Positions 17,505 to 26,700 of a stretch of DNA of 64,000 bases are shown here, one piece after another (the first letter of the stretch is position 1; each line of letters begins with the position of its first letter). This DNA is from Pseudomonas sp. Root562 (GTDB lineage Bacteria > Pseudomonadota > Gammaproteobacteria > Pseudomonadales > Pseudomonadaceae), in contig NZ_LMGK01000021.1 of NCBI RefSeq assembly GCF_001427125.1, forward strand, positions 24,138 through 88,137, given 5' to 3'. The position numbers and the translations under genes were made by a program. The notes below the pieces were generated by a model. That model made no database searches, was not told the DNA's origin, and saw nothing but the letters and a program-made list of their open reading frames with translations.

Positions 17505-17770
17505 GCCATCCCATCTGCCTGGGCGACGCCACCAGCAGCGGCGGCACCGTGATTTCCTGCCAGCTTGACGGCACGCATACCCTCAATGGAAAAACTCCAG
17601 CGGTGTTGGGCGATAAGGCCAAGTGTCCGCTGCATCTGGGCAAGTTTGCCTTCGTCGAAGGGCATCCGCGTCGGCGTATGAACGGCATTCCGGTCGTATT
17701 GCAGGGCCATCGACTGGCCTGCGGTTGTCATGGCGTTGCGAGTAATGCTCGGCATGTGCGGGTAGGTTAG
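17501..17770 (+). CDS. PAAR-domain spike tip protein (copy 2)
   Basis: This is the second 89-residue PAAR protein, overlapping the stop of the second DUF2875 gene by ATGA. At the DNA level its first 230 bases differ from copy 1 at only about ten positions, clearly fewer than the flanking DUF2875 genes. It keeps 'CPLH' and 'ACGCH'. The C-terminal end ('GVASNARHVRVG') differs from copy 1 ('ALASIALNVRVI'). Two almost identical tips in one operon is unusual and points to recent exchange between the copies. Confidence 0.88.
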   Translation: MSHPICLGDATSSGGTVISCQLDGTHTLNGKTPAVLGDKAKCPLHLGKFAFVEGHPRRRMNGIPVVLQGHRLACGCHGVASNARHVRVG

Positions 17771-17828
17771 GTCGAAACCACTGTGACGCTCAGGATGGTC
17801 AGGCGCTGCCAGCTTCATTTGATCAAAC

Positions 17829-17854
17829 AAAAAAAAGCCCGCGGGAGGGCGGGC
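17829..17854 (-). terminator. Rho-independent terminator of the DUF2252 gene
   Basis: Read on the minus strand, GCCCGC and GCGGGC form a GC-rich stem (17837-17854) followed by a run of eight T (17829-17836). It ends transcription of the DUF2252 gene and separates it from the convergent type VI operon. The type VI operon itself shows no T-run terminator on the plus strand. Confidence 0.85.
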
Positions 17855-17963
17855 AAACCGTAGTTTCTTGAATGAGCGAGGCCAATGTACAGGTTGTGGC
17901 TTCGAGGCGGGGTGAAGAAAAGTTCATCTGGAGGAACGCCACGGGCCAGATATCTCTGGACGG

Positions 17964-19370
17964 TCAGGGCAAATGATCCGCCGCAAAATCGGCTTCCGAT
18001 CGCGCACGCAAACGACCCTTGCGGCAGGCCTGCTGGAAAACCTCGAAGTCGCGCTCGTTCTGTTCGGTATAGCCTTGGGCATATTTGTAAAGTGCATCGG
18101 CCAGCGCCTCGCCCTTGCCGATGTAGCCGCTGATCTGCGCGGCGTATCCGGACGATTTGGCATGGGCGCGGGCCAGGGCGCGACCGCAAAGTCGACCGTA
18201 GGCTGCGAAAGCCTCTGCATCAAACGTTTCGAGTTCGGCCGAAACCTTCATGTCGCGTAACTGACGCACGTAAAAGTGACGACCGCTGGGGCCGGTGGTC
18301 CAGCCAAGGAACAGATCGCTGGCCGATTGCATCAAGCGCTGACCGTCGACCACGCGCTGCCCCTCATGGCGGACCCGCGACTTGGCTCTCACGTAATCGG
18401 CGAGGACGGAACGGCGTGCTTCCTTGAATTGCAGGAACAGCGGGAATTGCTGTTCGTCGGTCAACAGCGCCACCATGCAACGGGTGCCGACACTGCCGAC
18501 ACCCACCACTTTGAACGTCATGTCTTGAGCGGTGAAGCGTGACAACAATTCACGGCGGTCGGCTTGCAGCGTGCCGCGGTAGTCGCGCATGAACGTGTCG
18601 AACAACGGTCGCCAGTCAGACAGTCGCAACCAGTCATCGTCGGCATCCAGCAACGTGGTGTTGTTGTGCAGGTGAAAGATTTCCGGCAAATCATCGCGAA
18701 TGATCAGGCGACTGTGGTTATCGCGTTCGCTGATTTTCGGCAGCAGTTCGGCATGGGTACGATGTTCGGCTTTGTCGATGGCACGTTGCACGTGTTCCAG
18801 GGTGTTTTTGCTCGCCTGTTCACGCAAATCGCCGTAGGTGATGGCCTCGTACCAGGTCTCCAGGGTGCTTTGTTCGGCGCACTCGAGCATGGTCTCCTGA
18901 TAGGCCCCCAGCAGCTCATGACAGATCGAATCTTCGACCGATTTGCCGTGGCGCAAGTCGCGGGCGGCCACCACAAAACTTGTGGCCAGACGCTTTACAT
19001 CCCACTCCCATGGCCCTGGATGAACTTCATCAAAGTCATTGACGCTGAACAGCAGGTTGCGTTCGGGTGTGGCGAAACCACCGAAGTTCATCAGGTGACT
19101 ATCACCACAGATCGGCGAGACCAATCCCATATCAGGCGTGTCTGCCAGGTCATGCGCCTGCAACAGCGCGTTGCCACGGTAAAAGGTGAACGGCGACTCC
19201 AGCATGCGCCCGTAACGCAACTCGACCAGCGACTTGATCCGCCCCTCACTCGATGCCTTGATCAGCGGAATCGGATCGCGCTTGGCTTTGCCCGACGTCG
19301 CGTGGGCACTGCGGGGGCATTTCTTGCGCGCATCTCTGCCTTGTTTGAAACGGTCTTTGAGGAGGCTCAT
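17964..19370 (-). CDS. DUF2252 family protein
   Basis: This 468-residue protein of the DUF2252 family contains the kinase-like signature segments 'ICGDSHLMNFGGF', 'FSVNDFDEVHPGPWEWDVKRL' and 'GVGSVGTRCMVALL' that recur in the family. The fold is thought to resemble aminoglycoside-phosphotransferase-like kinases, but no substrate is established. The N-terminus is basic ('KDRFKQGRDARKKC'). A GAGG site precedes the ATG at 19370. It is monocistronic with a clear terminator downstream and faces the type VI operon; nothing links it functionally to either neighbour. Confidence 0.85.
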   Translation of the reverse strand: MSLLKDRFKQGRDARKKCPRSAHATSGKAKRDPIPLIKASSEGRIKSLVELRYGRMLESPFTFYRGNALLQAHDLADTPDMGLVSPICGDSHLMNFGGFATPERNLLFSVNDFDEVHPGPWEWDVKRLATSFVVAARDLRHGKSVEDSICHELLGAYQETMLECAEQSTLETWYEAITYGDLREQASKNTLEHVQRAIDKAEHRTHAELLPKISERDNHSRLIIRDDLPEIFHLHNNTTLLDADDDWLRLSDWRPLFDTFMRDYRGTLQADRRELLSRFTAQDMTFKVVGVGSVGTRCMVALLTDEQQFPLFLQFKEARRSVLADYVRAKSRVRHEGQRVVDGQRLMQSASDLFLGWTTGPSGRHFYVRQLRDMKVSAELETFDAEAFAAYGRLCGRALARAHAKSSGYAAQISGYIGKGEALADALYKYAQGYTEQNERDFEVFQQACRKGRLRARSEADFAADHLP

Positions 19371-19686
19371 GTGGGCTCGTTCGGCGGGGGAGAGTGGCTT
19401 TGCCGATTGAGTGTAGAAGGGCTTTTCGCAAAATAATCATTCTGCGCTTTAGGCGCCTGTATTTTTGTTGAGTTTGCACAAAACTGCGAAATCGAAAAGC
19501 CGAGGGAGCGCATTCAGAGAATGCTCGCCGCTGTTGAGGTGGTGATTGCGCGTTATCCTCAGTATCGAGAACAGGCAACACATGTCGTCGGTGCCATTGA
19601 ACAGGCTGCGGCACCGTTTGCTGTGACGTTTGGCTGATTCGCACGAGCGGGTGGGTACGTTTGTCCGAATGGATCCGATTTGTGTC

Positions 19687-19700
19687 GTCAATAAAATGAC
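19687..19700 (+). promoter_or_regulatory. Candidate FleQ box upstream of pel
   Basis: GTCAATAAAATGAC matches the FleQ box consensus GTCaNTAAAtTGAC at every position except one weakly conserved base. A second, weaker match (GACAAGCTATTGAC, 19738-19751) overlaps the -35 hexamer. In P. aeruginosa, FleQ binds two such boxes at the pel promoter and switches from repressor to activator with c-di-GMP. The position 47 bp before the -35 fits that model. Inference from motif and context. Confidence 0.6.
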
Positions 19701-19746
19701 GGAATCGCGCTTTTATTTGCCGTACGGCGGCAAAGTAGACAAGCTA

Positions 19747-19775
19747 TTGACAGTGTCCGTGGGATCTCCCATTAT
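19747..19775 (+). promoter_or_regulatory. Sigma70-like promoter for pelX-pelABCDEFG
   Basis: TTGACA at 19747-19752 is followed after exactly 17 bp by CATTAT at 19770-19775. It is 150 bp upstream of the pelX ATG and just downstream of the FleQ-box match. Transcription from here would give a leader of about 140 nt ending in the ribosome binding site CAGGAAG, which also contains a GGA motif suited to RsmA/RsmE binding. Confidence 0.6.
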
Positions 19776-19924
19776 CTGCCGCGTTTTGATGGCCTTGCGC
19801 CATAAAAATGTCGGTGGTGACTGGGCAGTTCCCCATGGTTCGCAACCGCAGTACGATACAAATGCCTACACCGTCAGCGGGCTTCAAAAAGGAGCGTCCG
19901 CTTGAATCTTCAGGAAGAAATTTC

Positions 19925-20857
19925 ATGTTCGTTGAGCGCGTACTGGTTACTGGCGGAGCGGGATTCATTGGATCGCACCTTGTAGAAGCGTTGCTGGCCA
20001 AGGGTTACAAGGTTCGAGTGCTGGATAACTTGTCGACCGGCAAAGTCAGTAACCTGCCGATGGACAATGCCAACCTGAACCTGGTGGTTGGCGATGTCGC
20101 AGACAGTGCCGCAGTGGCCCAAGCGATGCGCGATTGCAGTGCCGTCGTTCATTTGGCGGCGGTGGCTTCGGTGCAAGCGTCGGTGGATGATCCGGTCGGT
20201 ACACACCAAAGCAATTTCGTCGGCACGCTCAACGTTTGTGAAAGCATGTTGAAGGCCGGTATCAAGCGCGTCGTGTTCGCCTCCAGTGCTGCCATTTACG
20301 GCAACAACGGCGAAGGTTCGGCGATCGACGAAGACACGCCAAAATCGCCACTCACACCCTATGCCAGCGACAAGTTGTCCAGCGAGCATTACCTGGATTT
20401 CTATCGCCGTGAGCACGGCCTGGAGCCGGTGATCCTGCGCTTCTTCAACATCTTTGGCCCGCGCCAGGATCCGTCCTCGCCGTACTCCGGTGTGATCAGC
20501 ATTTTCACCGAACGGGCGTTGAAGCAACTGCCGGTGTCGATTTTCGGTGACGGTGAGCAGACCCGCGACTTCGTCTATGTCCTGGACCTGGTGAGCATCC
20601 TGCTGCAAGCCGTGGAGACCAGTGAGCCGCGTCCTGGAGCGGTGAACATTGGCCTCAGCCGTTCCACCAGCCTCAATGATTTGATCGCTGAACTGGGGGT
20701 TGCCACCGGCAATCCTTTGACGGTAAACAAACAGGCGCCACGTCAAGGCGACATTCGCCATTCGCGCGCCAATAATGCTCGCCTGCTCGAGCGCTTTGAT
20801 CTTCCGGAACCGACTTCCATCGGCAACGGTCTAGCGCAACTCATCCGCAGTTTGTAA
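19925..20857 (+). CDS. pelX: PelX, UDP-N-acetylglucosamine 4-epimerase (SDR family)
   Basis: This 310-residue extended short-chain dehydrogenase has the NAD-binding 'VTGGAGFIGSHL' (residues 7-18), the catalytic 'ASSAAIYG' and the 'YASDK' Tyr/Lys pair, as in UDP-hexose 4-epimerases. Directly before pelA, this matches PelX of P. protegens, which makes UDP-GalNAc for Pel polymer synthesis. The ATG at 19925 has an AGGAAG site about 9 nt upstream; the frame is open further upstream without such a site. It shares the promoter region with the pel genes 62 bp downstream, so it probably is the first gene of the operon. Confidence 0.88.
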   Translation: MFVERVLVTGGAGFIGSHLVEALLAKGYKVRVLDNLSTGKVSNLPMDNANLNLVVGDVADSAAVAQAMRDCSAVVHLAAVASVQASVDDPVGTHQSNFVGTLNVCESMLKAGIKRVVFASSAAIYGNNGEGSAIDEDTPKSPLTPYASDKLSSEHYLDFYRREHGLEPVILRFFNIFGPRQDPSSPYSGVISIFTERALKQLPVSIFGDGEQTRDFVYVLDLVSILLQAVETSEPRPGAVNIGLSRSTSLNDLIAELGVATGNPLTVNKQAPRQGDIRHSRANNARLLERFDLPEPTSIGNGLAQLIRSL

Positions 20858-20919
20858 CTCGGTCGGCTTAAGCTGCCCGAAGTTCAAGCAGTACTGATCC
20901 GTCATTTCAAGAGTGAGTT

Positions 20920-23733
20920 ATGGAAATCGTTTTTCGCAGGACGCGTGTCCGCTCGGTCGCCAAGCGACTGTTAGCCGCTCTGGCGCTGTGTGTGAGTGGC
21001 CCCGCCGTGCAAGCCGCGGTATTGACGCCTCCCTCAAGCGTGACTTTCTGGTATGCCGACGAGCCGCCGATCTCTGAGCTGGCGCAGTTTGACTGGGCTG
21101 TCGTCGAACCCGGGCACATGACGGCGAACGATGTCAAAACGTTGCGCAAGCTGGGCAGCGAACCGTTTGCCTATATGTCTGTGGGCGAGTTCGACGGTTC
21201 AAAAGCGGATATCTCCAAGGCTGGCCTGGACAAGGCTGTCTCTCCGGTGCGAAACGACTCGTGGAACAGCCAGGTCATGGACCTCACGGCACCGGCCTGG
21301 CGCGAACATTTGCTCGGCCGTGCCAGGCAGCTGCAAGCCCAGGGCTATGGCGGACTTTTTCTCGATACTCTCGACAGTTTCACTCTACTGCCAGAGGCAT
21401 CACGTGAAGCCCAGCGTGCCGGCCTTGCCAGTTTTCTGCGGGAACTGCACAAGCAGCAGCCAAAGCTGAAGCTGTTTTTCAATCGTGGCTTTGAAGTGCT
21501 GCCGGAGCTTGACGGCGTGGCTGCAGCGGTAGCTTTCGAGTCGCTCTACGCTGGTTGGGACGCATCCGCCAAACGATACCGTCCAGTGCCGGAGGCGGAC
21601 CGCCAATGGCTGCTGGGCCAGCTGCAACCGTTGCGTGCCAAAGGCATTCCACTGGTGGCGATCGACTATTTGCCACCGGAACGACGCGAGGAGGCCCGCA
21701 AGCTGGCCAAGCGTTTGCGCGATGAAGGTTTCATTCCTTTCATCAGCACCCCGGAACTGAATTCGATGGGCATCAGCAACATCGAAGTGCAGCCGCGGCG
21801 TGTCGCGTTGGTTTACGACCCGCGCGAAGGTGACCTGGCCAACAACGCCGGTCACACCTATCTGGGCGGGCTGCTCGAATACCTGGGTTATCGCGTTGAC
21901 TACCTGCCTGCCAGCAGCTCCATGCCGGATTATCGCTTCAGTGGCTTGTATGCCGGTGTGATTACGTGGATGACCAGCGGTTCGCCGCAAGATGCTCCGG
22001 CATTCAACCGTTTCATCAGCGCACGTCTGGACGAGCAGGTACCGGTGGTTTTTTTCTCCGGCCTGCCGGTTGAAGACCAGGTTCTGCTCAAGCGCATGGG
22101 CCTGAAGCGAGAAGCCCCGCCGGGTACCCAAGCACTGACAGTGACTCATCAAGACAAGGCGCTGCTCGGCGCTTTTGAAGCACCGATGCAGCCCCGATCC
22201 CGTGACCTGACGGCGGTCTCGGTATTGCCCAAGGGGCCGACACCGGCACTTTCGCTGAGCAATGCTGCAGGGCAAACCTTCGACCCGGTCGTCATTGGCG
22301 ATTGGGGCGGTCTGGCGTTGGCACCCTACATTCTTGAGGTGAACAACGAGCGCAGTCGCTGGATTCTCGACCCCTTCGCTTTCCTCAAGGCAAGCCTGCG
22401 TCTGCCTGAGCAACCACGGCCGGACACCACCACAGAAAACGGCCGTCGAATCGCCACCGTACACATCGACGGCGATGGCTTTCCCTCCCGCGCCGAAGTG
22501 CGTGGCACGCCATATGCCGGCCGTCACACGCTGGATGACTACATCAAGCCCAACCCGTTCCTGACGTCGGTGTCGATCGTCGAGGGTGAAATTTCGCCAC
22601 GTGGCATGTTCCCGCACCTGGCACGCGAACTGGAGCCCATCGCCCGCGAGATCTTCGCCAATCCGAAAGTCGAAGTGGCCACCCACACCTTCAGCCATCC
22701 GTTTTTCATGCAGCCGGAAAAGGCCACTAAACGTGAGAATTTCAAACCGGAATATGGTTTGAACATGGCTATTGCGGGCTACGACAAAATTGATTTTTAT
22801 CGCGAGGTTGTCGGTTCCCGCGACTACATCAACCAGCAGCTCACCACTCCGGAAAAACCGGTGAAAATGGTGTTCTGGCCAGGTGACGCCTTGCCTTCGG
22901 CAGCGACGCTGAAGATTGCCTACGATGCCGGTCTGAAAAACGTCAACGGCGCGGAAACGATGATGACCAAGGCCGATCCGTCGCTGACCGGGTTGAACCC
23001 GCTACTGCGCCCTACCGAGGGCGGTTTGCAGTACTACGCGCCGATCATCAACGAGAACCTCTACACCAACCTGTGGAAAGGTCCGTATTACGGCTTCCGC
23101 GAAGTGATCGACACCTTCGAGCTGACCGACAGCCCGCGCCGCCTGCGTGGCCTGCACCTTTACTACCACTTTTATTCAAGCACCAAGCAGGCTTCGATCA
23201 AGGCCATGCACGAGATCTACGGCTACATGCGCGACCAACAGCCGATGTCGCTGTGGATGAGCGACTACATCGATCGATTGCACGGCTTGTATCAGGCCAG
23301 CCTGGCGCGGACCGCCGATGGCAACTGGCAGATTCGCGGCATGGATGCATTGCGCACCGTGCGCCTGGACCCGCAAATGGGCTGGCCGGATTTGCTGCGA
23401 TCGCAAGGCATTGCCGGTGTTCGAGACATACCGCAAGGGCGCTATGTGGCACTGAGCAGCGACCGGGCACTGCTGGTGCTGCGACCTGATCGGGACAGCC
23501 GCCCGGCATTGGAGGAAGCCAATTTGCCTCTGCTGAGTTGGCAGTACCTGGATGATCAACGCGTGAGTTTTTCGTTTGCCGGGCAGTTTGATCTGACCTT
23601 CTCGGTACGGTCGGCGAGTGCCTGCCGGGTCGAAGTGGATGGACAGCGTTTTGCAGGCAAGGCATCGGCCGGTCTGTGGACTTTTCAATTACCAATGAAG
23701 CAGGTGAGTAATGGTCAGCTCTTCTGCAACTAA
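20920..23733 (+). CDS. pelA: PelA, periplasmic Pel hydrolase/deacetylase
   Basis: This 937-residue protein has a signal peptide (about residues 1-32, ending 'GPAVQAA'). The N-terminal TIM-barrel glycoside hydrolase domain carries Glu207 in 'VAFESLYAGW'. A middle Rossmann-like part and a polysaccharide deacetylase domain follow, with 'VHIDGDG' (Asp517, Asp519) and 'THTFSH' (His589, His593). These residues match P. aeruginosa Glu218, Asp528/530 and His600/604 with a constant offset of 11, so both catalytic sites are intact. PelA partly deacetylates Pel in the periplasm and can cleave it. The 3' end overlaps pelB by 23 bp. Confidence 0.97.
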   Translation: MEIVFRRTRVRSVAKRLLAALALCVSGPAVQAAVLTPPSSVTFWYADEPPISELAQFDWAVVEPGHMTANDVKTLRKLGSEPFAYMSVGEFDGSKADISKAGLDKAVSPVRNDSWNSQVMDLTAPAWREHLLGRARQLQAQGYGGLFLDTLDSFTLLPEASREAQRAGLASFLRELHKQQPKLKLFFNRGFEVLPELDGVAAAVAFESLYAGWDASAKRYRPVPEADRQWLLGQLQPLRAKGIPLVAIDYLPPERREEARKLAKRLRDEGFIPFISTPELNSMGISNIEVQPRRVALVYDPREGDLANNAGHTYLGGLLEYLGYRVDYLPASSSMPDYRFSGLYAGVITWMTSGSPQDAPAFNRFISARLDEQVPVVFFSGLPVEDQVLLKRMGLKREAPPGTQALTVTHQDKALLGAFEAPMQPRSRDLTAVSVLPKGPTPALSLSNAAGQTFDPVVIGDWGGLALAPYILEVNNERSRWILDPFAFLKASLRLPEQPRPDTTTENGRRIATVHIDGDGFPSRAEVRGTPYAGRHTLDDYIKPNPFLTSVSIVEGEISPRGMFPHLARELEPIAREIFANPKVEVATHTFSHPFFMQPEKATKRENFKPEYGLNMAIAGYDKIDFYREVVGSRDYINQQLTTPEKPVKMVFWPGDALPSAATLKIAYDAGLKNVNGAETMMTKADPSLTGLNPLLRPTEGGLQYYAPIINENLYTNLWKGPYYGFREVIDTFELTDSPRRLRGLHLYYHFYSSTKQASIKAMHEIYGYMRDQQPMSLWMSDYIDRLHGLYQASLARTADGNWQIRGMDALRTVRLDPQMGWPDLLRSQGIAGVRDIPQGRYVALSSDRALLVLRPDRDSRPALEEANLPLLSWQYLDDQRVSFSFAGQFDLTFSVRSASACRVEVDGQRFAGKASAGLWTFQLPMKQVSNGQLFCN

Positions 23734-26700
23734 TTCTTCAGCGAGCAAAAACAGCCGCCTGCTCAACCCGTGGGCGCTGGCGGTGGTGGCGGTTGCCGTG
23801 GGCGGTCTGCTGTGGGCGACCTTCCAGCGTGAAGAAGTATTCCAGCCTGACGGCCGCGAACCGGATGCGGTTTCCGCCAACTATGCCGAACTGCTGCTGA
23901 CCGCTCACCCGGAAGACGATCACCTGCGTCTGCAACTGGTCGACCTGTTGATTCGCCTCGGTGATTACACCAAGGCCCGCCAGCATCTGGAGAATTGGCC
24001 CAAGCCGAACCTGCAATTGCAGGCGTATTACCGGCTCGAGCTGGATGCGCTGGAAGCGGCCAAGGACAGTGACCTGATCACCCAGCAGGCCTTGGTCGAG
24101 CGTCTGAAAAGCTTCGATCACCGGATGCTGCCATTGCCGCAATTGCAGAACCTGGCCAAGCTCGCACTGACCTTGCAGGCACCGGCGTTTGCCGCCAGTG
24201 TCTATGAAGAAATTGCTGCTCGCGACCCGCAGCAGCGCAGCGCGGCGCTCAAGTCCGCTGCGCAATGGTACCTGGCGGGCGAGCAACCGGGGCGCGCCGC
24301 AGAAATCTATCTGCAGTTGAGAAAGGATACTGATCAGGCGGGCGAGCGTCGTGAGTACGCCCAGTTGGCCTACAACAGCCTGTTGGCTTCCGGTCAGGGC
24401 GACCAGGCTGCGCAGGTGCTTGAAGATGAAATCGACTCGCTGATCAACCCGCAAACCGACTCGGCCTGGGTCCAGCAGGGTGTCGATGTAGCCGTCGCCA
24501 GCAAGCGCTTCGATCTGGCGCAGCGCTTCCTGCAACAGTGGCGCATCCTGCAACCGGACAACCCGCAGATCCTGCAGAAGGATTTCAGCATGCGTCTGGC
24601 CCTCGGCGATTTGCCGGGCGCCTGGGAAAGTGGCCAGCAACTGCTCGAAAAACATCCCGAAGATGTGCAGTTGCTTGAGCAGATGGCCCACCTCGGCGAA
24701 TGGCAGGGTGAAAACGAAGCGGCGCTCGGTTACTGGATTCGTCTGTTGAAGCTGCGCGAAAGTGCGCAAACCCGTGAGCACGCCTGGCGCCTGGCCAGCC
24801 AGCAGTTCGACTTCGACCGCTCGATTCCGTTGCTTGCCGAGATCATGGAGCAGCGTGCGCTGACCGACATCGAACTCGATGCGCTGATCTACGGTCACGA
24901 ATCGCGGGGTACGCCAAAAGAGGCTGAAGCCTGGCTGCGCACGTATTTGCGCAAGTACCCCAAGCATCGCCTGGCCTGGACGCGCCTGCTGCAAAACCTG
25001 GAAAACACCGGGCAATATGCAGCCAAGGCCAACGTTTACAAGGACTACTCGAAACGTTTTGCGCTGACCACCACCGAGCGCGTCGATTGGGTCGATACCT
25101 ATCTCAAGTTGTTCGATAACACGTCGGCATGGCAAGTGTTGCAAGTCGATAACCGCACCATCACTGATCCGAACTACTGGCGTTCCCGGGCCTCGCTGGC
25201 TTGGGACCTGGAGCGGGACGATGAATTGCAGGTGTCGCTCGAGAAGCTGTTGACGCTCAAGGGCTCGCTCAACAGCGGCGACGAGAGTCAGTTGATCACC
25301 CTTTATCGAACCAGCAATCCACAGCGCGCTCTGCAGTTGATGGTCGCCAGCTGGCAACGCAGCCACGACCAGCAGCGTTTGGTCGAGGCCTTGCAGCAAG
25401 CCCAGGAATTGCAGGACTGGCCGCAAGTGGAGTCGCTGCTCAAGGACGCCGAGCAATACCCTGATGCCTATGGCCAGTCTCAAGTGTTGGCAGTACGCGG
25501 TGCATTGGCAGTGCAGAAGGGCCAGACCGACGAAGCGCTGCGCCTGTATCAGGAAGGCCTCGCGCGGTTCCCTGACGACAACCTGTTCCGCGAACGCCTG
25601 ATGTGGCTGTACGTCGATCAGGGCAACACCGCCGCACTCAAGCCTTTGCTGAGCCAATGGAAAGCCCGGGCGCGCGAAGACCGTCTGCTGTGGCTGCCAT
25701 TCGCCAGCGCCAGTCAGATGCTCGGCCGCGACAGCGAAGCGTTGGCCTGGTATCGCATGTACCTCAAGAGCAGTCCTCAGGACTGGCTGGTGCAAGCGGC
25801 CTACGCCGATGCGCTGGACAGTGCCGGCTATAAGGATGCGGCCCAGCGTCTGCGCTTGAAGCTGCTGCGCAGCCCCGAAGGCGAAAATCTGCAGCCGTCG
25901 TCTCAACGCTACGGCACCTGGTTGCGTTTGATGGCCAGCAGCTATTCACCGAAAAAGGCCCAGCAGGAAGTCCTGAAATGGAAGGACGGCTCGCCGGCGA
26001 TGTTGCAACTGTGGTTTGAGCGTTTGCTGGCGCGTCTTGATGCGACCAATCAGGAATCGCAAAAAGACCAATGGCTGGCTTGGGCGCGCAGTCAGGGCCT
26101 GAAGGTCGAGCGTTATGAGCAGATTCAGGAAGCTCTGCGCAGCCGCAACAAGGCGCAGGTCGAAACGTTGTTGGCCAGCAGCGACCTCAACCCGGCGCAA
26201 CGCGCTCAGGCCCTCAGTCGTCTGGGTCGCCTGAATGAAGCCCTCGACACCAGCCTGACGGCGCTCGGTGATGAGCAGCCGGAAGCGGTGCGCGAACAGC
26301 TGCGCCGCCAGGCTGTGGAGATCCACGAACGCACGCCGCAAGGTGCGCAGTTGTCGTGGCATGAACAGGACTTCGGCGGCCTGGAGTTCAACGCGCCACG
26401 CCTGGAGATTGCGCACAACCTGGGCGATAAGTGGTACGCCGATCTTGAGCTGGAGCAGGGCGACTACAGTGGTGACGAAATCGAATCATCGCGCATCGGC
26501 GAGGAGCGTAACGCCGCCCTGACCCTGCAACGTGCGGTGGAGGACGGCAGCTATAAACTGTTCGCCGATACCAGCCAGCGCAGCGATGACGACCGCAACG
26601 GCCTGGGCCTGTCCCGGACCTGGCAGCTGGGTGTGAGCGATGAACTGGAAACCGGCGTCGACTGGCATCGCAAGAACGAAGACAGCGGCTTGATGCGCGC

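Larger units (their letters stand above)
19371..19924. other. 554-bp spacer with the pel control region
   Basis: The right half carries a FleQ-box match, a second weaker one and a sigma70-like promoter (listed separately). In the left half a plus-strand frame is open from a stop near 19440 to 19637. From the ATG at 19521 it would give a 38-residue peptide starting 'MLAAVEVVIARYPQYREQA'; the composition looks protein-like but there is no good ribosome binding site and no family match that I recognise, so I leave it as a possible small gene or remnant. Confidence 0.4.

Noticed and set aside
23738..25906. Minus-strand frame opposite pelB (722 codons)
   Set aside because: Gln/Leu-rich translation mirrors the TPR codons of pelB; no start signal or known motif.
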